From Ferruginibacter sp. (GTDB lineage Bacteria; Bacteroidota; Bacteroidia; Chitinophagales; Chitinophagaceae), in contig JAURKC010000032.1 in NCBI GenBank assembly GCA_030831945.1, positions 1 through 64,000 on the forward strand: a DNA stretch of 64,000 bases, in the 5' to 3' direction. Below the pieces are notes generated by a model. That model was not told the origin of the DNA and did no database searches. It worked only from the letters and a program-made list of their open reading frames with translations. Every line of letters starts with the position of its first letter. The first letter of the stretch is position 1. The translations under genes and the position numbers were made by a program. This document shows, piece by piece, positions 1-10,800 of the stretch.

Positions 1-200
1 AAATAAGGTGTTCCACCATTTACCCATTGAGAGCGGTAGTTGGCTGATATTCGGTACGGCCCCTGCATATCCCCTGTAAGCGCAGGATTTAAAGACATTG
101 GTACAGTATGGAACTGTGAAAAATGAAAAGTTTGGGACCACGCTGTTGAAATCAATAGCAGCGTTGAACAAAAGAGTAATTTTATTTTTAAGTAGTTCAT
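1..200 (-). CDS. PorP/SprF-like outer-membrane protein, 5' part only (cut by window edge)
   Basis: Reading the minus strand from an ATG at 198-200 gives an open frame that runs off the window at base 1, about 66 residues. It begins with a hydrophobic signal peptide (about residues 4-20, ending WSQ) and continues with FSQFHTVPMSLNPALTG and then RISANYRSQW. This is the N-terminal signature of the PorP/SprF family, predicted outer-membrane beta-barrels tied to type IX secretion and gliding. The start lies 34 nt downstream of the stop of the 1820-aa type B T9SS cargo, the usual cargo/PorP pairing, and the two are probably co-transcribed. The rest of the protein is outside the window. Family assignment rests on the N-terminus only, but the motif is characteristic. 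Confidence 0.85.
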   Translation of the reverse strand, partial: MNYLKIKLLFCSTLLLISTAWSQTFHFSQFHTVPMSLNPALTGDMQGPYRISANYRSQWVNGGTPY

Positions 201-234
201 TGTTTACTTTTTTTGATTTAACTTCTGTTTTAGG

Positions 235-3200
235 TTACCTCAATAAGGTAGATTTACCACTTTCTCTTATGATTTTTCCATTATAATCTACGCCTTCAAA
301 AACCCAAGTATAGGTTTCAGTAGGCTGTGCTGCTCCCTTAAATCTTCCATCCCATCCTTCCCCAATATTTTTGGTTTGAAAAATTAATTGTCCCCATCGA
401 TTATAAATTCTGAAATAATTAATGCTTGTAATACGGACCAATATTGGACGTAATAAATCATTGCTTCCATTGCCATTTGGGGCAAAGGCTTTCGGAACAT
501 AAACTGCCGTTTGATCAAATGCTCTAATCAGTAAACTATCTACTACAGTACAACCTGAAGTGTTTTTAATATTAATTCTATAATCTGCTCCAACAGACGA
601 ATTAAATGAAGGATTTGAAATACGTGGATCACTGATACCAGATAAAGGTAGCCAGCTATAGCTGATACCGATATTTCTTGCCTGCAAAAGATAAGGCACA
701 TTTTTTATAACATTAATTGTAGGATAACGCACACCTAATTCAGGAGCTACAATTTTAATATCCTTTGAAAGGCTATCTGAAAGAGAAGGACAAGCAGTTG
801 GTGTGATAATTAGTTTTGCCACAAAGCTTCCCTCAGCTTTATAAATTTGATCACTTGGCGATGATTGAGAAGAGATAACACCATTACCAAAAGACCAGTT
901 ATAAGTTACCGCTCCGCTCTGAGTAGAGTTAGAGCCATTAGTAAATATCACCGGCACATTTAGACAATTATTTTGGTAGGTAAATAATGCTGTTGGCTTA
1001 TTTATCAGCGAAAGCGAAACACTACCTTCTGCAGATGCAATACAATTTGCTGAACTAATTAGAGTGGCTGTATAAACGCCCGGAACTGAAGCTGCATAAG
1101 TTGCACTATTGGCTCCCGAAATATTATTACCGTTTAACTGCCACTGGTAAGTATCGCCACCAGTTGCCGTTAACAACAATGTACTACCGCTACAAATATT
1201 ATTACTTGTTGATTTCACATTACCAATAGGAATTGGATAAAGGGTAACATCTACAGCACGACTCGTATCGCTGCAGCCAAGATTATTGGAAACAACTGCT
1301 CGGTAGATACCAGTTTGAACAGCTGAATATAAACTTGATGTTGCTGAAGGAATAACCACTCCATTTTTCAACCATTTATAAGTACTGGCCATTCCTGCTT
1401 TCATCCTTACCGAGCCTCCATTGGTACAAACTTTTGGCGGATCTAAAACTATTAATGAAGTATCTAAAGATTCAACCGTTACCGTTACACTATCAATACA
1501 ACTAGTAATCCCATCACTTACGGTACAATAATACTTGGTGGTTTGTGAAGGGGAAACATTGATTGAACTAGTGGTGTCGCTGGTGGACCAATTGAATTGA
1601 TTGCTTTTTGCGCCGCCGGTATGTAATTGTTGAACTTCTGATTCAGTTAGTGCTCTATTCCAAATACCAAAATCATCAATTTTTCCATTAAATGCATCCC
1701 AATCAGGATGATTCATTCTGCCGATAGCTAAATTACCAGCTAGAATTGGATTGCCGGAAGATGCTACCGTTGCTATAAGTTGTCCTTCTTGGTAAAATTT
1801 TCCAACCCTCCCATCATTTGTATACACAATATGAGACCATGTGTTAATCGAGGGAGCAGGCAAAAAGGCCTTACATTCAAACCCATTACTTGTCCAACTT
1901 CCTATTCGGAGTTCATTGGTTGGATTTGGAAATGACCAATACCACTGAGCCATACCAGGTCCATCAGATCCTGGCCAAAATTCAAATAATCGAGGACTTA
2001 TACAACCTTCCCCAATTTTGTAAATCCATAATGAAATTGTTAAACCAGTTTGAATGCTTCCAGTATTAACATTTGCTTGTATGGAAGTATTACAACCTGA
2101 ACTTGAAAAGTAATAGGAAGAGTTAATTTTACCGAACCTGTCAGAAGTTAAAGTTGCTCCATTAACCGTACCATTATTACCATTGCCACTTTCGTCATTT
2201 GCATTTCCACAAAAAGGGAAATAAGCAACTAACCCATTTTGAAGATTTATAGGCAAACTAGACTTTGCACATGCTGAAGAACCTCCAAAAACACTATCAA
2301 CACTCAATTTAATACTACTACCCTTACAAATAGTTGTATCGTTATTTAAAATATTTGCATTTACAATACTGATATAAGTGCTATCAATTGCTTTACATCC
2401 AGAGGCATTGGATACTGTTACAATATACTTACCACTTGCAGTAGGGGTAATGAATTGTGTGGTTGCTCCTGTATTCCAACTATAGGAGGCAAAACCTACA
2501 CCGGCATCCAAAGTGGCGCTAGCTCCGCAGACTTTAGTAGTGTCTTGCAATGGATTAAATGTCCCAATATCACTAACATTAACGGTTACACTATCCTTAC
2601 AACTACTAATGCCGTTACTTACAGTACAATAATATTGAGTGGTTTGCGTGGGAGAAACATTGATTGAATTAGTTGTTTCACCGGTAGACCAGATTATAGA
2701 AGATAAATTTAAATTCGATTCTAGTGTAACTCCAGTTATAATTAGTCTACTAACAGTATTACCCCCATAATCTAAGAAAGCTATTTGAGAAAGGGTTTTA
2801 TTCTGAAAATGAGAAGGTAAATCAATTTTCATCATATCAAGTCTATTAACACCATTAGTGGAATTAGTAAACACATTAACCGTTGAGGTATTATTAATAG
2901 TATTTGCCCAGGTGTTATTTAAAAAATCCCTACAATCAACTCCACTAATAAGTAATTTGTCAAATGAGGAACCATCAGAGAAATTAAAAGTGATTTTTGA
3001 ATATTGCCCGTTGGTTGGTCCCCAAAAAGTATTTATTAAAAAATAGGCACTCTTAATATTTGATTTATTGATTGAGAGAGTTGGATTTGTATTTCCATAG
3101 TGAGCATTCCATGCATTATTCCCTTGGGGCTCTATGTAAAATGGGATAGAATTGAAAACTACACTGCCTAATGGAATATTAAATGAACGATTGGAGTTAT

Positions 3201-5697
3201 TAACATTGTAATTATGCCAATCAAAGTTGTTAATAGGAACCAGACTTATTTGTGAATATTTTGATTTTAAAATAAGAGAACTATCAATACTCAATTTAAT
3301 CCCACTACCCTTACAAATAGTAGTATCATTATTTATAATATCGGCATTTACAATACTGAGGTAAGTGCTGTCTATTGCGGAACATCCAGGGGCATTGGTA
3401 ACCGTTACTATATACTTCGCACTTGCAGTAGGTGATATCGTTTGTGAGGTAGCTCCAGTATTCCAACTATAAGTAGCAAAACCTACTCCAGCATTTAAAC
3501 TTGTGATAGTTCCACATATTTTGAGCGTATCTTGAAGAGGGTTGAATGAACTAATATCACTAACAGTAACGGTTACACTATCCATACAACTGCTAGTACC
3601 GTTACTGACGATACAATAATACTTTGTAGTTTGTGTTGGGGATACATTAATTGAATTGGTGGTTGCTCCAGTAGACCAAAGAAAATTGTAACTTCCATTT
3701 GAAGTTAGATTACTACTACTTCCCTTACAAATAGTAGTATCATTATTTATAATATTTGCATTCACAATGCTGAGGTAAGTGCTGTCTATTGCGGTACAGC
3801 CTTGGGCATTGGTAACAGTTACCTTATACTTACTACTTGCAGTAGGTGATATCGTTTGCGAGGTAGCTCCTGTATTCCAACTATAAGTAGCAAAACCTAC
3901 TCCAGCATTTAAACTTGTGATAGTTCCACATACTTTGAGCGTATCTTGTAGAGGGTTGAATGAACTAATAGCATTTACATTAACAGTTACACTATCCTTA
4001 CAACTGCTAATACCATTATCCATAGTACTATAGTATTTGGTAGTTTGGATAGGAGTAACGTTGATTGAATTAGTAGTTTCACCGGTAGACCAAAGAAAAT
4101 TAATATCTCTATTATTATAAGGCGTATATTTTAAATTGTCATAGAAACTTGAAGAATAAGTAGTAATACCCATTGGTCCATAAGGATTAACTAACGGCGT
4201 TTGATAAGTAGCATTATAAATTAAAGTACTACCCAACCAACAAGAAATTGAATCCGGTGTAATTCTTACTTTAATATGATACCAACCTGGATAAGAAACA
4301 GGATTGGTGCCATTAGCCGTTGCAACATTCACGCCATTAAAATAAAACTTATAGCCAACATCATCTGTACCAGAAGGACGACAGTCCAAATTAATAATAT
4401 TCATTACATTGAAATACTGATTGGCAGTTCCATCGCCCCCCTTTGCATCAACTTCATAAGTTCCATAACTAAAATCTTGTCTGACCGTTGTTAAAATAGC
4501 AGGTCGAATTAAATTTACTCCACATCCTGTTAAACCATTTGGAGTGGATGTTGCAGATCCTACTAAACTGCCTTCTGTTAATTCAGCAGTAAACCCATTC
4601 AGATTACAACTACTAAAATCATATAAAACTATTTGCGAAGAAGTGGCAGGTGAATTTGTACTTAATGTAATTGAGTTCACATTACATGTCGCAGTATCAT
4701 TATTAACAATACTTGAATTTAATATATCAACATAACTACTGTCCTTAGCCGAACATCCATCAGCATTGGCAACCGTTAGCAAATATTTACTACCACTACT
4801 ATTTACATTGATGCTTTGCGTTGTTACTCCAGTATTCCAAGTATAATTTGCAAAACCTGCGCCAGCATTTAAACTAGTACTAGTTCCGCAGACTTTAGTA
4901 GTATCTTGTAAAGGATTAAAATTTGAAATAACACAATTTCTACCATAAAGTATTGAAATTTCTTGAGCAGTAAGTGCTCGATTCCAAATACCAAATTCAT
5001 CTATGATCCCGTTAAAATAAGTTCCAGGACTTCCAGCATTAGAGAATACCCCTATTTCTGACGAGTTAGCTGTTTGATTAAAATTACATCTAGATTCAAT
5101 TTGAGTGGTAGAAAGAACAGCACCCCCTTGAGCAATCCACTCTAAGTTTGTAGTAATAGGTGCTCCATTTAGATAAATCTGACCAGAAGAATTACTATAA
5201 ACAATATCTACATTATACCAAACACCCGTTTGTATAACATTGGGCTGGCTTGCCATCTTAGAATATTTATTCCCACTATACGTATTTGCCCAACTGATAC
5301 GAATTGAATTATCTGTATCAACATACAGAAACACTTCCCCCCAAAAAAAAGACTTCCCCCAGATAACACCTCCGTTAATAGTTGAATTTAATTTTACTAC
5401 TGAATGAATCGTGAAAGAGCTAACCTGACCACCCCCCAAAAAAGGATTAGCTAAAACAATAGTATTACTAGACCCATTAAAAGAATACGCAGTATTAGCA
5501 ATTCCCGATTTGCCTGCTGTTAAAGTTGCTCCTGAAACTGTTCCATGGTTATTATTTCCACTACTATCCTTTGCATTTCCTGTAAATGAATACCAAGCAT
5601 CCAAACCATTTGAAGGTACATAAGTAGGGTAATTTTGAGCTCCTACTACACTCAACTTAACCAACATACTAAATACCAACAAATACTTTTTTTTCAT
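235..5697 (-). CDS. Giant secreted multidomain protein with LamG-like modules and type B T9SS sorting domain
   Basis: 1820 aa. A signal peptide (about residues 1-20, ending VVGAQ) is followed by a LamG/concanavalin-like module (about 28-250, with DEFGIWNRALTAQEI) and a second beta-sandwich-like segment near 360-540. Several tandem immunoglobulin/PKD-like units follow, each containing an FNPLQDT motif (four copies) and an SWNTGATSQ-like motif. A second LamG module sits at about 1155-1360 (DDFGIWNRALTESEV), then PKD-like domains. The last 85 residues (FAPNGNGSNDLLRP, FRIYNRWGQLIFQ, GWDGRFKG) are a gliding-motility-associated type B T9SS C-terminal domain, so export to the cell surface or medium is expected. 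A carbohydrate or surface-binding role is inferred from the LamG folds; no catalytic motif was recognised. It is followed at once by a PorP/SprF gene. Confidence 0.85.
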   Translation of the reverse strand: MKKKYLLVFSMLVKLSVVGAQNYPTYVPSNGLDAWYSFTGNAKDSSGNNNHGTVSGATLTAGKSGIANTAYSFNGSSNTIVLANPFLGGGQVSSFTIHSVVKLNSTINGGVIWGKSFFWGEVFLYVDTDNSIRISWANTYSGNKYSKMASQPNVIQTGVWYNVDIVYSNSSGQIYLNGAPITTNLEWIAQGGAVLSTTQIESRCNFNQTANSSEIGVFSNAGSPGTYFNGIIDEFGIWNRALTAQEISILYGRNCVISNFNPLQDTTKVCGTSTSLNAGAGFANYTWNTGVTTQSINVNSSGSKYLLTVANADGCSAKDSSYVDILNSSIVNNDTATCNVNSITLSTNSPATSSQIVLYDFSSCNLNGFTAELTEGSLVGSATSTPNGLTGCGVNLIRPAILTTVRQDFSYGTYEVDAKGGDGTANQYFNVMNIINLDCRPSGTDDVGYKFYFNGVNVATANGTNPVSYPGWYHIKVRITPDSISCWLGSTLIYNATYQTPLVNPYGPMGITTYSSSFYDNLKYTPYNNRDINFLWSTGETTNSINVTPIQTTKYYSTMDNGISSCKDSVTVNVNAISSFNPLQDTLKVCGTITSLNAGVGFATYSWNTGATSQTISPTASSKYKVTVTNAQGCTAIDSTYLSIVNANIINNDTTICKGSSSNLTSNGSYNFLWSTGATTNSINVSPTQTTKYYCIVSNGTSSCMDSVTVTVSDISSFNPLQDTLKICGTITSLNAGVGFATYSWNTGATSQTISPTASAKYIVTVTNAPGCSAIDSTYLSIVNADIINNDTTICKGSGIKLSIDSSLILKSKYSQISLVPINNFDWHNYNVNNSNRSFNIPLGSVVFNSIPFYIEPQGNNAWNAHYGNTNPTLSINKSNIKSAYFLINTFWGPTNGQYSKITFNFSDGSSFDKLLISGVDCRDFLNNTWANTINNTSTVNVFTNSTNGVNRLDMMKIDLPSHFQNKTLSQIAFLDYGGNTVSRLIITGVTLESNLNLSSIIWSTGETTNSINVSPTQTTQYYCTVSNGISSCKDSVTVNVSDIGTFNPLQDTTKVCGASATLDAGVGFASYSWNTGATTQFITPTASGKYIVTVSNASGCKAIDSTYISIVNANILNNDTTICKGSSIKLSVDSVFGGSSACAKSSLPINLQNGLVAYFPFCGNANDESGNGNNGTVNGATLTSDRFGKINSSYYFSSSGCNTSIQANVNTGSIQTGLTISLWIYKIGEGCISPRLFEFWPGSDGPGMAQWYWSFPNPTNELRIGSWTSNGFECKAFLPAPSINTWSHIVYTNDGRVGKFYQEGQLIATVASSGNPILAGNLAIGRMNHPDWDAFNGKIDDFGIWNRALTESEVQQLHTGGAKSNQFNWSTSDTTSSINVSPSQTTKYYCTVSDGITSCIDSVTVTVESLDTSLIVLDPPKVCTNGGSVRMKAGMASTYKWLKNGVVIPSATSSLYSAVQTGIYRAVVSNNLGCSDTSRAVDVTLYPIPIGNVKSTSNNICSGSTLLLTATGGDTYQWQLNGNNISGANSATYAASVPGVYTATLISSANCIASAEGSVSLSLINKPTALFTYQNNCLNVPVIFTNGSNSTQSGAVTYNWSFGNGVISSQSSPSDQIYKAEGSFVAKLIITPTACPSLSDSLSKDIKIVAPELGVRYPTINVIKNVPYLLQARNIGISYSWLPLSGISDPRISNPSFNSSVGADYRINIKNTSGCTVVDSLLIRAFDQTAVYVPKAFAPNGNGSNDLLRPILVRITSINYFRIYNRWGQLIFQTKNIGEGWDGRFKGAAQPTETYTWVFEGVDYNGKIIRESGKSTLLR
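3298..3985. repeat. Near-identical internal DNA repeats within the 1820-aa cargo gene
   Basis: The stretch around 3422-3545 recurs almost base for base around 3836-3962, spaced 414 nt apart. Each copy encodes the TSLNAGVGFATYSWNTGATS unit. More diverged copies lie near 2430-2560 and 4790-4920. These are tandem domain duplications that could shrink or expand by recombination. Confidence 0.75.
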
Positions 5698-5772
5698 AGC
5701 TCAAATATTTGATTTTCTAACTTTGATTTTTTTTAAAAATAAATTATTTCCCAATAAACTTTTTTTTAATCC

Positions 5773-6633
5773 CTAATTACACTGATAATCAAATCGAATA
5801 GTCCCTAAAAATAAACCCATCCCTTGTTGAATCTCCCCATCACAAGTAACCTGCAAAACATACTGGTCCTTACTTATTACATATCCACCAAAATTAGTGG
5901 TCCAGGTATCTAGGGTATTTCCATAATTAGCATCGTAAATCGTAGAAACGATTTTTTTAACAGCACGGGTGGATCTTGAACCAAAAGAAAACCCTTGAAG
6001 AAAACGGTAGCTTTCAAAAGCATCTCCATAAAGGTACAGCCAAGGCTTGATGGTAGTATTTAAATCATATGTGAGATCTGTCTGCATTAATTTCGTAATT
6101 CCATCCCCTGCAAAAAGTTGCGTGGTAAATAGATTGTTACCATCGTACAAATAATTAGTAATATAATCGGGCTCAGTCGAATAGTTATAGAAAATTAATT
6201 TTTGAACCAATTTTCCATTCAAATCATATTTGTATTCATAAAGAATATCATCTACCAATAAATCATTGGTAGTATCACGAAAAAAGTATTGATTAATATT
6301 CTTTGTTTTGGGATCTTGAACCATCCATTCAGCATTACCCATCACAATGGTATCACCATGGTATTGAAAACTTGCTTTATAATCAACGGTGTTAGTAATG
6401 CTGTCATAATAATTTAAACCCATTATTTTATTTCCATTGTCACGCTGGAATTCCAGTCTATTGAAAGAAGTTTTACCACTTATTTGCCTGATTTTAGAAA
6501 TTTGACATGTAGCAGAATCTTTAGTTGTTAAAAATTGTACTTCCTCACCGGTAAGTGGATCGGTCTGCACAAACTCTTTCGAACAACTTTGCAGCAATAA
6601 AAAAAGAATCAATATATAAAAACTTCCTTTCAT
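5773..6633 (-). CDS. Putative lipoprotein of unknown function in the T9SS cargo cluster
   Basis: 286 aa. The N-terminus is a lipoprotein signal peptide with a lipobox-like LLQSC (Cys about residue 17) followed by SKEF, so outer-membrane attachment is likely. The rest is rich in Tyr, Asp and Asn, with repeated short units such as YDGNNLFTTQLF and KYDLNGKLVQKLIFYN, resembling the beta-rich lipoproteins common in Bacteroidota; no enzyme motif was recognised. It lies 3 nt after the stop of the upstream type A T9SS cargo and 75 nt before the giant type B cargo, so it is almost surely in the same transcript. An accessory role in surface assembly is possible but is inference. Confidence 0.7.
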   Translation of the reverse strand: MKGSFYILILFLLLQSCSKEFVQTDPLTGEEVQFLTTKDSATCQISKIRQISGKTSFNRLEFQRDNGNKIMGLNYYDSITNTVDYKASFQYHGDTIVMGNAEWMVQDPKTKNINQYFFRDTTNDLLVDDILYEYKYDLNGKLVQKLIFYNYSTEPDYITNYLYDGNNLFTTQLFAGDGITKLMQTDLTYDLNTTIKPWLYLYGDAFESYRFLQGFSFGSRSTRAVKKIVSTIYDANYGNTLDTWTTNFGGYVISKDQYVLQVTCDGEIQQGMGLFLGTIRFDYQCN

Positions 6634-6636
6634 TTT

Positions 6637-7800
6637 TTATAAAGCAATAATTTGTATAACCTGATTTTTATACCCATTTAATTTTACTTGAATAGAATAG
6701 CTTCCCTTATTGAGTTTTAAATTGATTGGGAGTCGAATATTGTTCTCATTAAATACAAACCTCTTAATGTTCCATTTTGAGGTTCCAGACTGATCTACAA
6801 TTAATAATTCCATATACCCACTATATCTTTTTGCTAATTTTGCTTGTAGGTAGAAAAATCCAGTTGTGGGATTAGGATAAGCACTGAGTAAATAACTATT
6901 CTGACCTGAAGATGCTGGATCATTTTGAACAATAAAGTTTTTAGATCTTGACCAACAAACTTTATCTATACTTGTTTCAACCGCATAAAATCCCTTATAA
7001 AGAATTCTATACACATTAGAAGATGAAACTGGTGAAGCCAAATTGTTCATAAACCATCTATAGTTTCGTGAATCCGTACTATAGAGATTATCATCTACCC
7101 TTAGAAGTGATGGAACTGGTGTTGTGTTTTTTCTTGTGGTAATTATATTAGAAGAATCAGAGTAACAATAATTTGAAGTAGCCCCTATTCTCATAGCCCC
7201 TCTTAAAAATATCGATGTTTGACTATTGATAAGTTTACTATTAGTGGTATCACCGGTTGACCATAGATATCGATCATACAATAAGTTGCTTTTTAAACGA
7301 ATGGTATCATTAAAACATACTATTGTGTCCTTTAAAGTTTTGGCTAAAGTAGGTTTAGCAGGCTTCGGAACAAAACTTACCCGAATACTTTTACTCGTAT
7401 CATATTTATTCAATCCATCACTACCGATCAATTTGTATACACCTGGTGAAAGTATGGTAATGCTATCAGATCGCTGACCCACCATTGCAGTATCATTTTT
7501 AAACCATTGATAAGTGAAACAAGTACCTGACTTTACTACCAATTTATTATTACCACAAATAGTAGTATCTGAAAAAATAGAAAGGCCAACGTTTATTTTA
7601 TAATTCAATGGTTGTTGAAAACCAATTACATAACTATTGGAATTATTGGAAGATGATCCGTTGACAATTTGACCAGCAGTAGCCTTCAAATTAATTCCAG
7701 ATTGACCATAAAATGAAATAGCAGACCTTTGCAAAGACTGAGATTCCAGTTTTCCAAAAGAGATAATTATTAGCAATAAGCAGAGTATACTTTTTAACAT
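6637..7800 (-). CDS. Secreted protein with type A T9SS C-terminal sorting domain
   Basis: 387 aa with a signal peptide (about 1-20) and an N-terminal segment (SAISFYGQSGINLKATAGQ) frequent in Bacteroidota T9SS substrates. Two Ig/PKD-like units follow: one with CFTYQWFKNDTAMVG and one with YLWSTGDTTNS. The C-terminal 80 residues start with LSAYPNPTTGFFYLQ and end in an IQVKLNGYKNQVIQII strand, which is a por-secretion type A sorting domain (TIGR04183-like). It should therefore cross the outer membrane through type IX secretion and be anchored or released. It lies 21 nt after the 1193-aa head-repeat protein and 3 nt before the lipoprotein gene. Function beyond secretion is not recognised. Confidence 0.8.
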   Translation of the reverse strand: MLKSILCLLLIIISFGKLESQSLQRSAISFYGQSGINLKATAGQIVNGSSSNNSNSYVIGFQQPLNYKINVGLSIFSDTTICGNNKLVVKSGTCFTYQWFKNDTAMVGQRSDSITILSPGVYKLIGSDGLNKYDTSKSIRVSFVPKPAKPTLAKTLKDTIVCFNDTIRLKSNLLYDRYLWSTGDTTNSKLINSQTSIFLRGAMRIGATSNYCYSDSSNIITTRKNTTPVPSLLRVDDNLYSTDSRNYRWFMNNLASPVSSSNVYRILYKGFYAVETSIDKVCWSRSKNFIVQNDPASSGQNSYLLSAYPNPTTGFFYLQAKLAKRYSGYMELLIVDQSGTSKWNIKRFVFNENNIRLPINLKLNKGSYSIQVKLNGYKNQVIQIIAL

Positions 7801-7821
7801 AAATGCACCTGTATTATACTT

Positions 7822-10800
7822 TTAAAAAGACCGAATTGCTCTAACAGCACCTGTGCCAGCATAACCGTTTCTAGCATCTGCAATATTTGCACCTGTTCCA
7901 AAATTTTTAGTCCAAGCTCCACCTGTTGCACCGCAACTACCATAGGAAGCAGGAGTTGAAGACCAATAAGGCATATTCGTTAAAAAGTTACCCAAGCCAT
8001 TCAGCTTAAGTTTTGTATACATTAAATCCAACTCCAATTTAGAAGGAAGATACCAGTCTGAATATCCATTTAACACCAAATCAAAGCACTCTTTGGCCGC
8101 AATGCCTGCATTGGCACATTGCCTAACAATCTCTGCCGTATTGGTACTGCCACTTCCAAAAGCGGAATCTAATCCTGAAATTAAAGTACAACTACAACCC
8201 CAACCAGTTCCTCCAGCACTTTGATCTGTAGCAGCAGCTACTAATCCATGTTCACCTGTTGAATCAATGTAAAAAACAATTCCCCCTTGGTAAACATCAC
8301 CCAATTTTGGATTCAGAGAACTTGGACAAGCAACCGATGTCCTTATCAACGCTCCCGCATTATCAACCGTTACCCTCCAACAACTTCCATTAGGCGAAGT
8401 AAGTATGATGCCTTTATTGGGATTAGAAATATAGGTATCTCCATTTTTAATTTCAAGTGTAGCCATGCTAGCAGGGTCACCATTTAAAATTAATTTTCTT
8501 GACGAGAAATCACCGACCATTAATGGATCTGGGCGGTTTGAATTATCAATGACTAACTTATTACTAACTGAGCTAAAATTAAAATTATTCCCCGCTTCAT
8601 ATCCTATGAATATATTTTTATTGCCATTGGTTGATTTTGCTCCTGCATTATAACCAACAGCTGTGTTTTGATTACCTGTTGTATTAGCACCCAATACATT
8701 ATAACCTATACCCGTATTGCTACTACCTGTAGTGTTGTTAGTAATGGAAGTTGCTCCGATTGCTGTATTAAATTCTCCCACTGTGTTGTATACCAGACTG
8801 GTCCTACCCATTGCGGTATTATTACTACCTGTTTTATTAGCATATAAGGCAGCCTGGCCAATGGCGGTATTGAATGTACCCGTATGATTATCATTCATTG
8901 CCCGTCTACCTATCGCTGTATTTTCACCTCCGGTTGTGTTACTACCTAAGGTACCCGTACCAACGGCAACATTAAAACTACCAGTAGTGTTATTACGAAA
9001 TGCCTCTCCACCAAAAGCAATATTTTCATTACCGGTGGTATTTTTTTCCATACTGTAACTGCCATAAGCACTATTGAATTCTCCAGTGGTATTAGAGGAT
9101 AGAGATAAATAACCAGTGGCTGTATTATATGATCCTGTAGTATTTTTTAGCATAGTGCTATCTCCTAAAGCAGTATTTCTTGAACCAGTGGTGCTGGCAT
9201 ACAATGATTTTGTCCCTACTGCGGTATTGGAAAAACCGATGGTGCTACTAAACATTGATTGATAGCCAGAGGAAGTATTTGCACTTCCAGAGGTATTAGA
9301 ATAAAGGGATGAATTACCTATGGCTGTATTTGCATCACTAGAACTTAAATATTTTGATTTCATAGATTTTGAACCTATTGCAGTATTTCCTATTCCATAA
9401 TTATATTTAAGTGCACTATCTCCTATTGCGACTGTTCCAGAGGTAGTACTATTTTTATTATTATCAAGCGCGCTAGACCCTGCTTTGGTATTTCCATAAG
9501 CATCAGAAAGAATTCCGTCTGCTCCACTTATTTTTCCAGTCACCGTTAAGTCACCATTAATGGTTAATTTTTTATTATCAAACTCCCCATAAATTAAAGG
9601 AGAAGTTGTATTTGAATTTGCAATATATAGTTTATTTGAAATCGAATCTTTTGACTGATCAGCAACATTATATCCAATCAAGACATTTGCATCTCCATTT
9701 AATTTACTAATTGCATTTGAGCCAATTATAATGTTTTTATTTCCAGATGAAACTGAATCTAAAGTACTTGATCCAATTAATACATTATTATCTCCTTTCA
9801 AAAAACTATATCCTAAGTTATTACCAAGTGCGACATTTGAATTTACATTAGTAGAAGAGTTAAATGTATTATCGCCTAATACTACATTTGCATTAGCTTT
9901 TTTTGCATATTGTAATGCTCTGCCTCCAATTGCCACGTTACCCTCTAATTTCCCACCCCAATCTGAAGCACTTGAGAATCTGGCAGTTTCCCACCCAATA
10001 AATGTATTGCTCAAAGACTTTGCACCCATTTGTTCACCTACATAATTTCCCACAAGAACATTTAACGTTGCAGCCATTCCTCCATTTGCATTTTCATCAG
10101 CCCTTAAATAACCTCCCGCATGGTTTCCAATTATGACATTGTTATCATTATTATAACCAGAAATTGCTGTGTTTGGCTTCGACATTAATGAATAACCTGC
10201 ACCAATTCCAATTACTAAATTTGAAGGGTTATTATTATTAGCCAATTTAAAATCAGCATCTTGGCCAATAAATATTCCAGCATTATATCTTCCAGAATCA
10301 GTTTTTATATATTTTGCAATATTACCAGATCCAGAGCTCTCATTCAACTTTCCAGTAACCGTTAAATCTCCATTAATAGTAACTTTCTTATTATCAAACT
10401 CACCATAGATTAAAGGAGTAAGTGAGCTGTCATTTTGAATCACTAGCTTATTACTTGTTGTGACAAAATTATTATTGCTACCTGCTTCATTACCGATGAA
10501 AATATTTTTAGCACCGGTAGTTAATTTTGCTCCTGAATTATAACCAATTGCTGTGTTGTTATTTCCAGTTGTATTTAGATATAAAGACCTATTCCCAAGT
10601 GCTGTATTTTGATAACCAATTGAATTTACATACATTGAATTATACCCAATAGCGGTATTTTGTGTACCAGTTGTATTACCATACAATGCACTATTTCCAT
10701 AGGCGCTATTGAAAGAACCTGTTGTATTAAAATACAGGGCATTTACTCCTACAGCATTATTAGAACCCCCAGTGGAATTTTTATTCAAAGCTCCTACTCC

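Noticed and set aside
8640..9330. Short regularly spaced repeats resembling a CRISPR array
   Set aside because: They are codon-level repeats of the NTAIG head motif, in frame, with no constant repeat or unique spacers.
9731..10045. 104-aa plus-strand open frame within the head-repeat protein gene
   Set aside because: It is a frame produced by the repetitive codon pattern of the real minus-strand gene.
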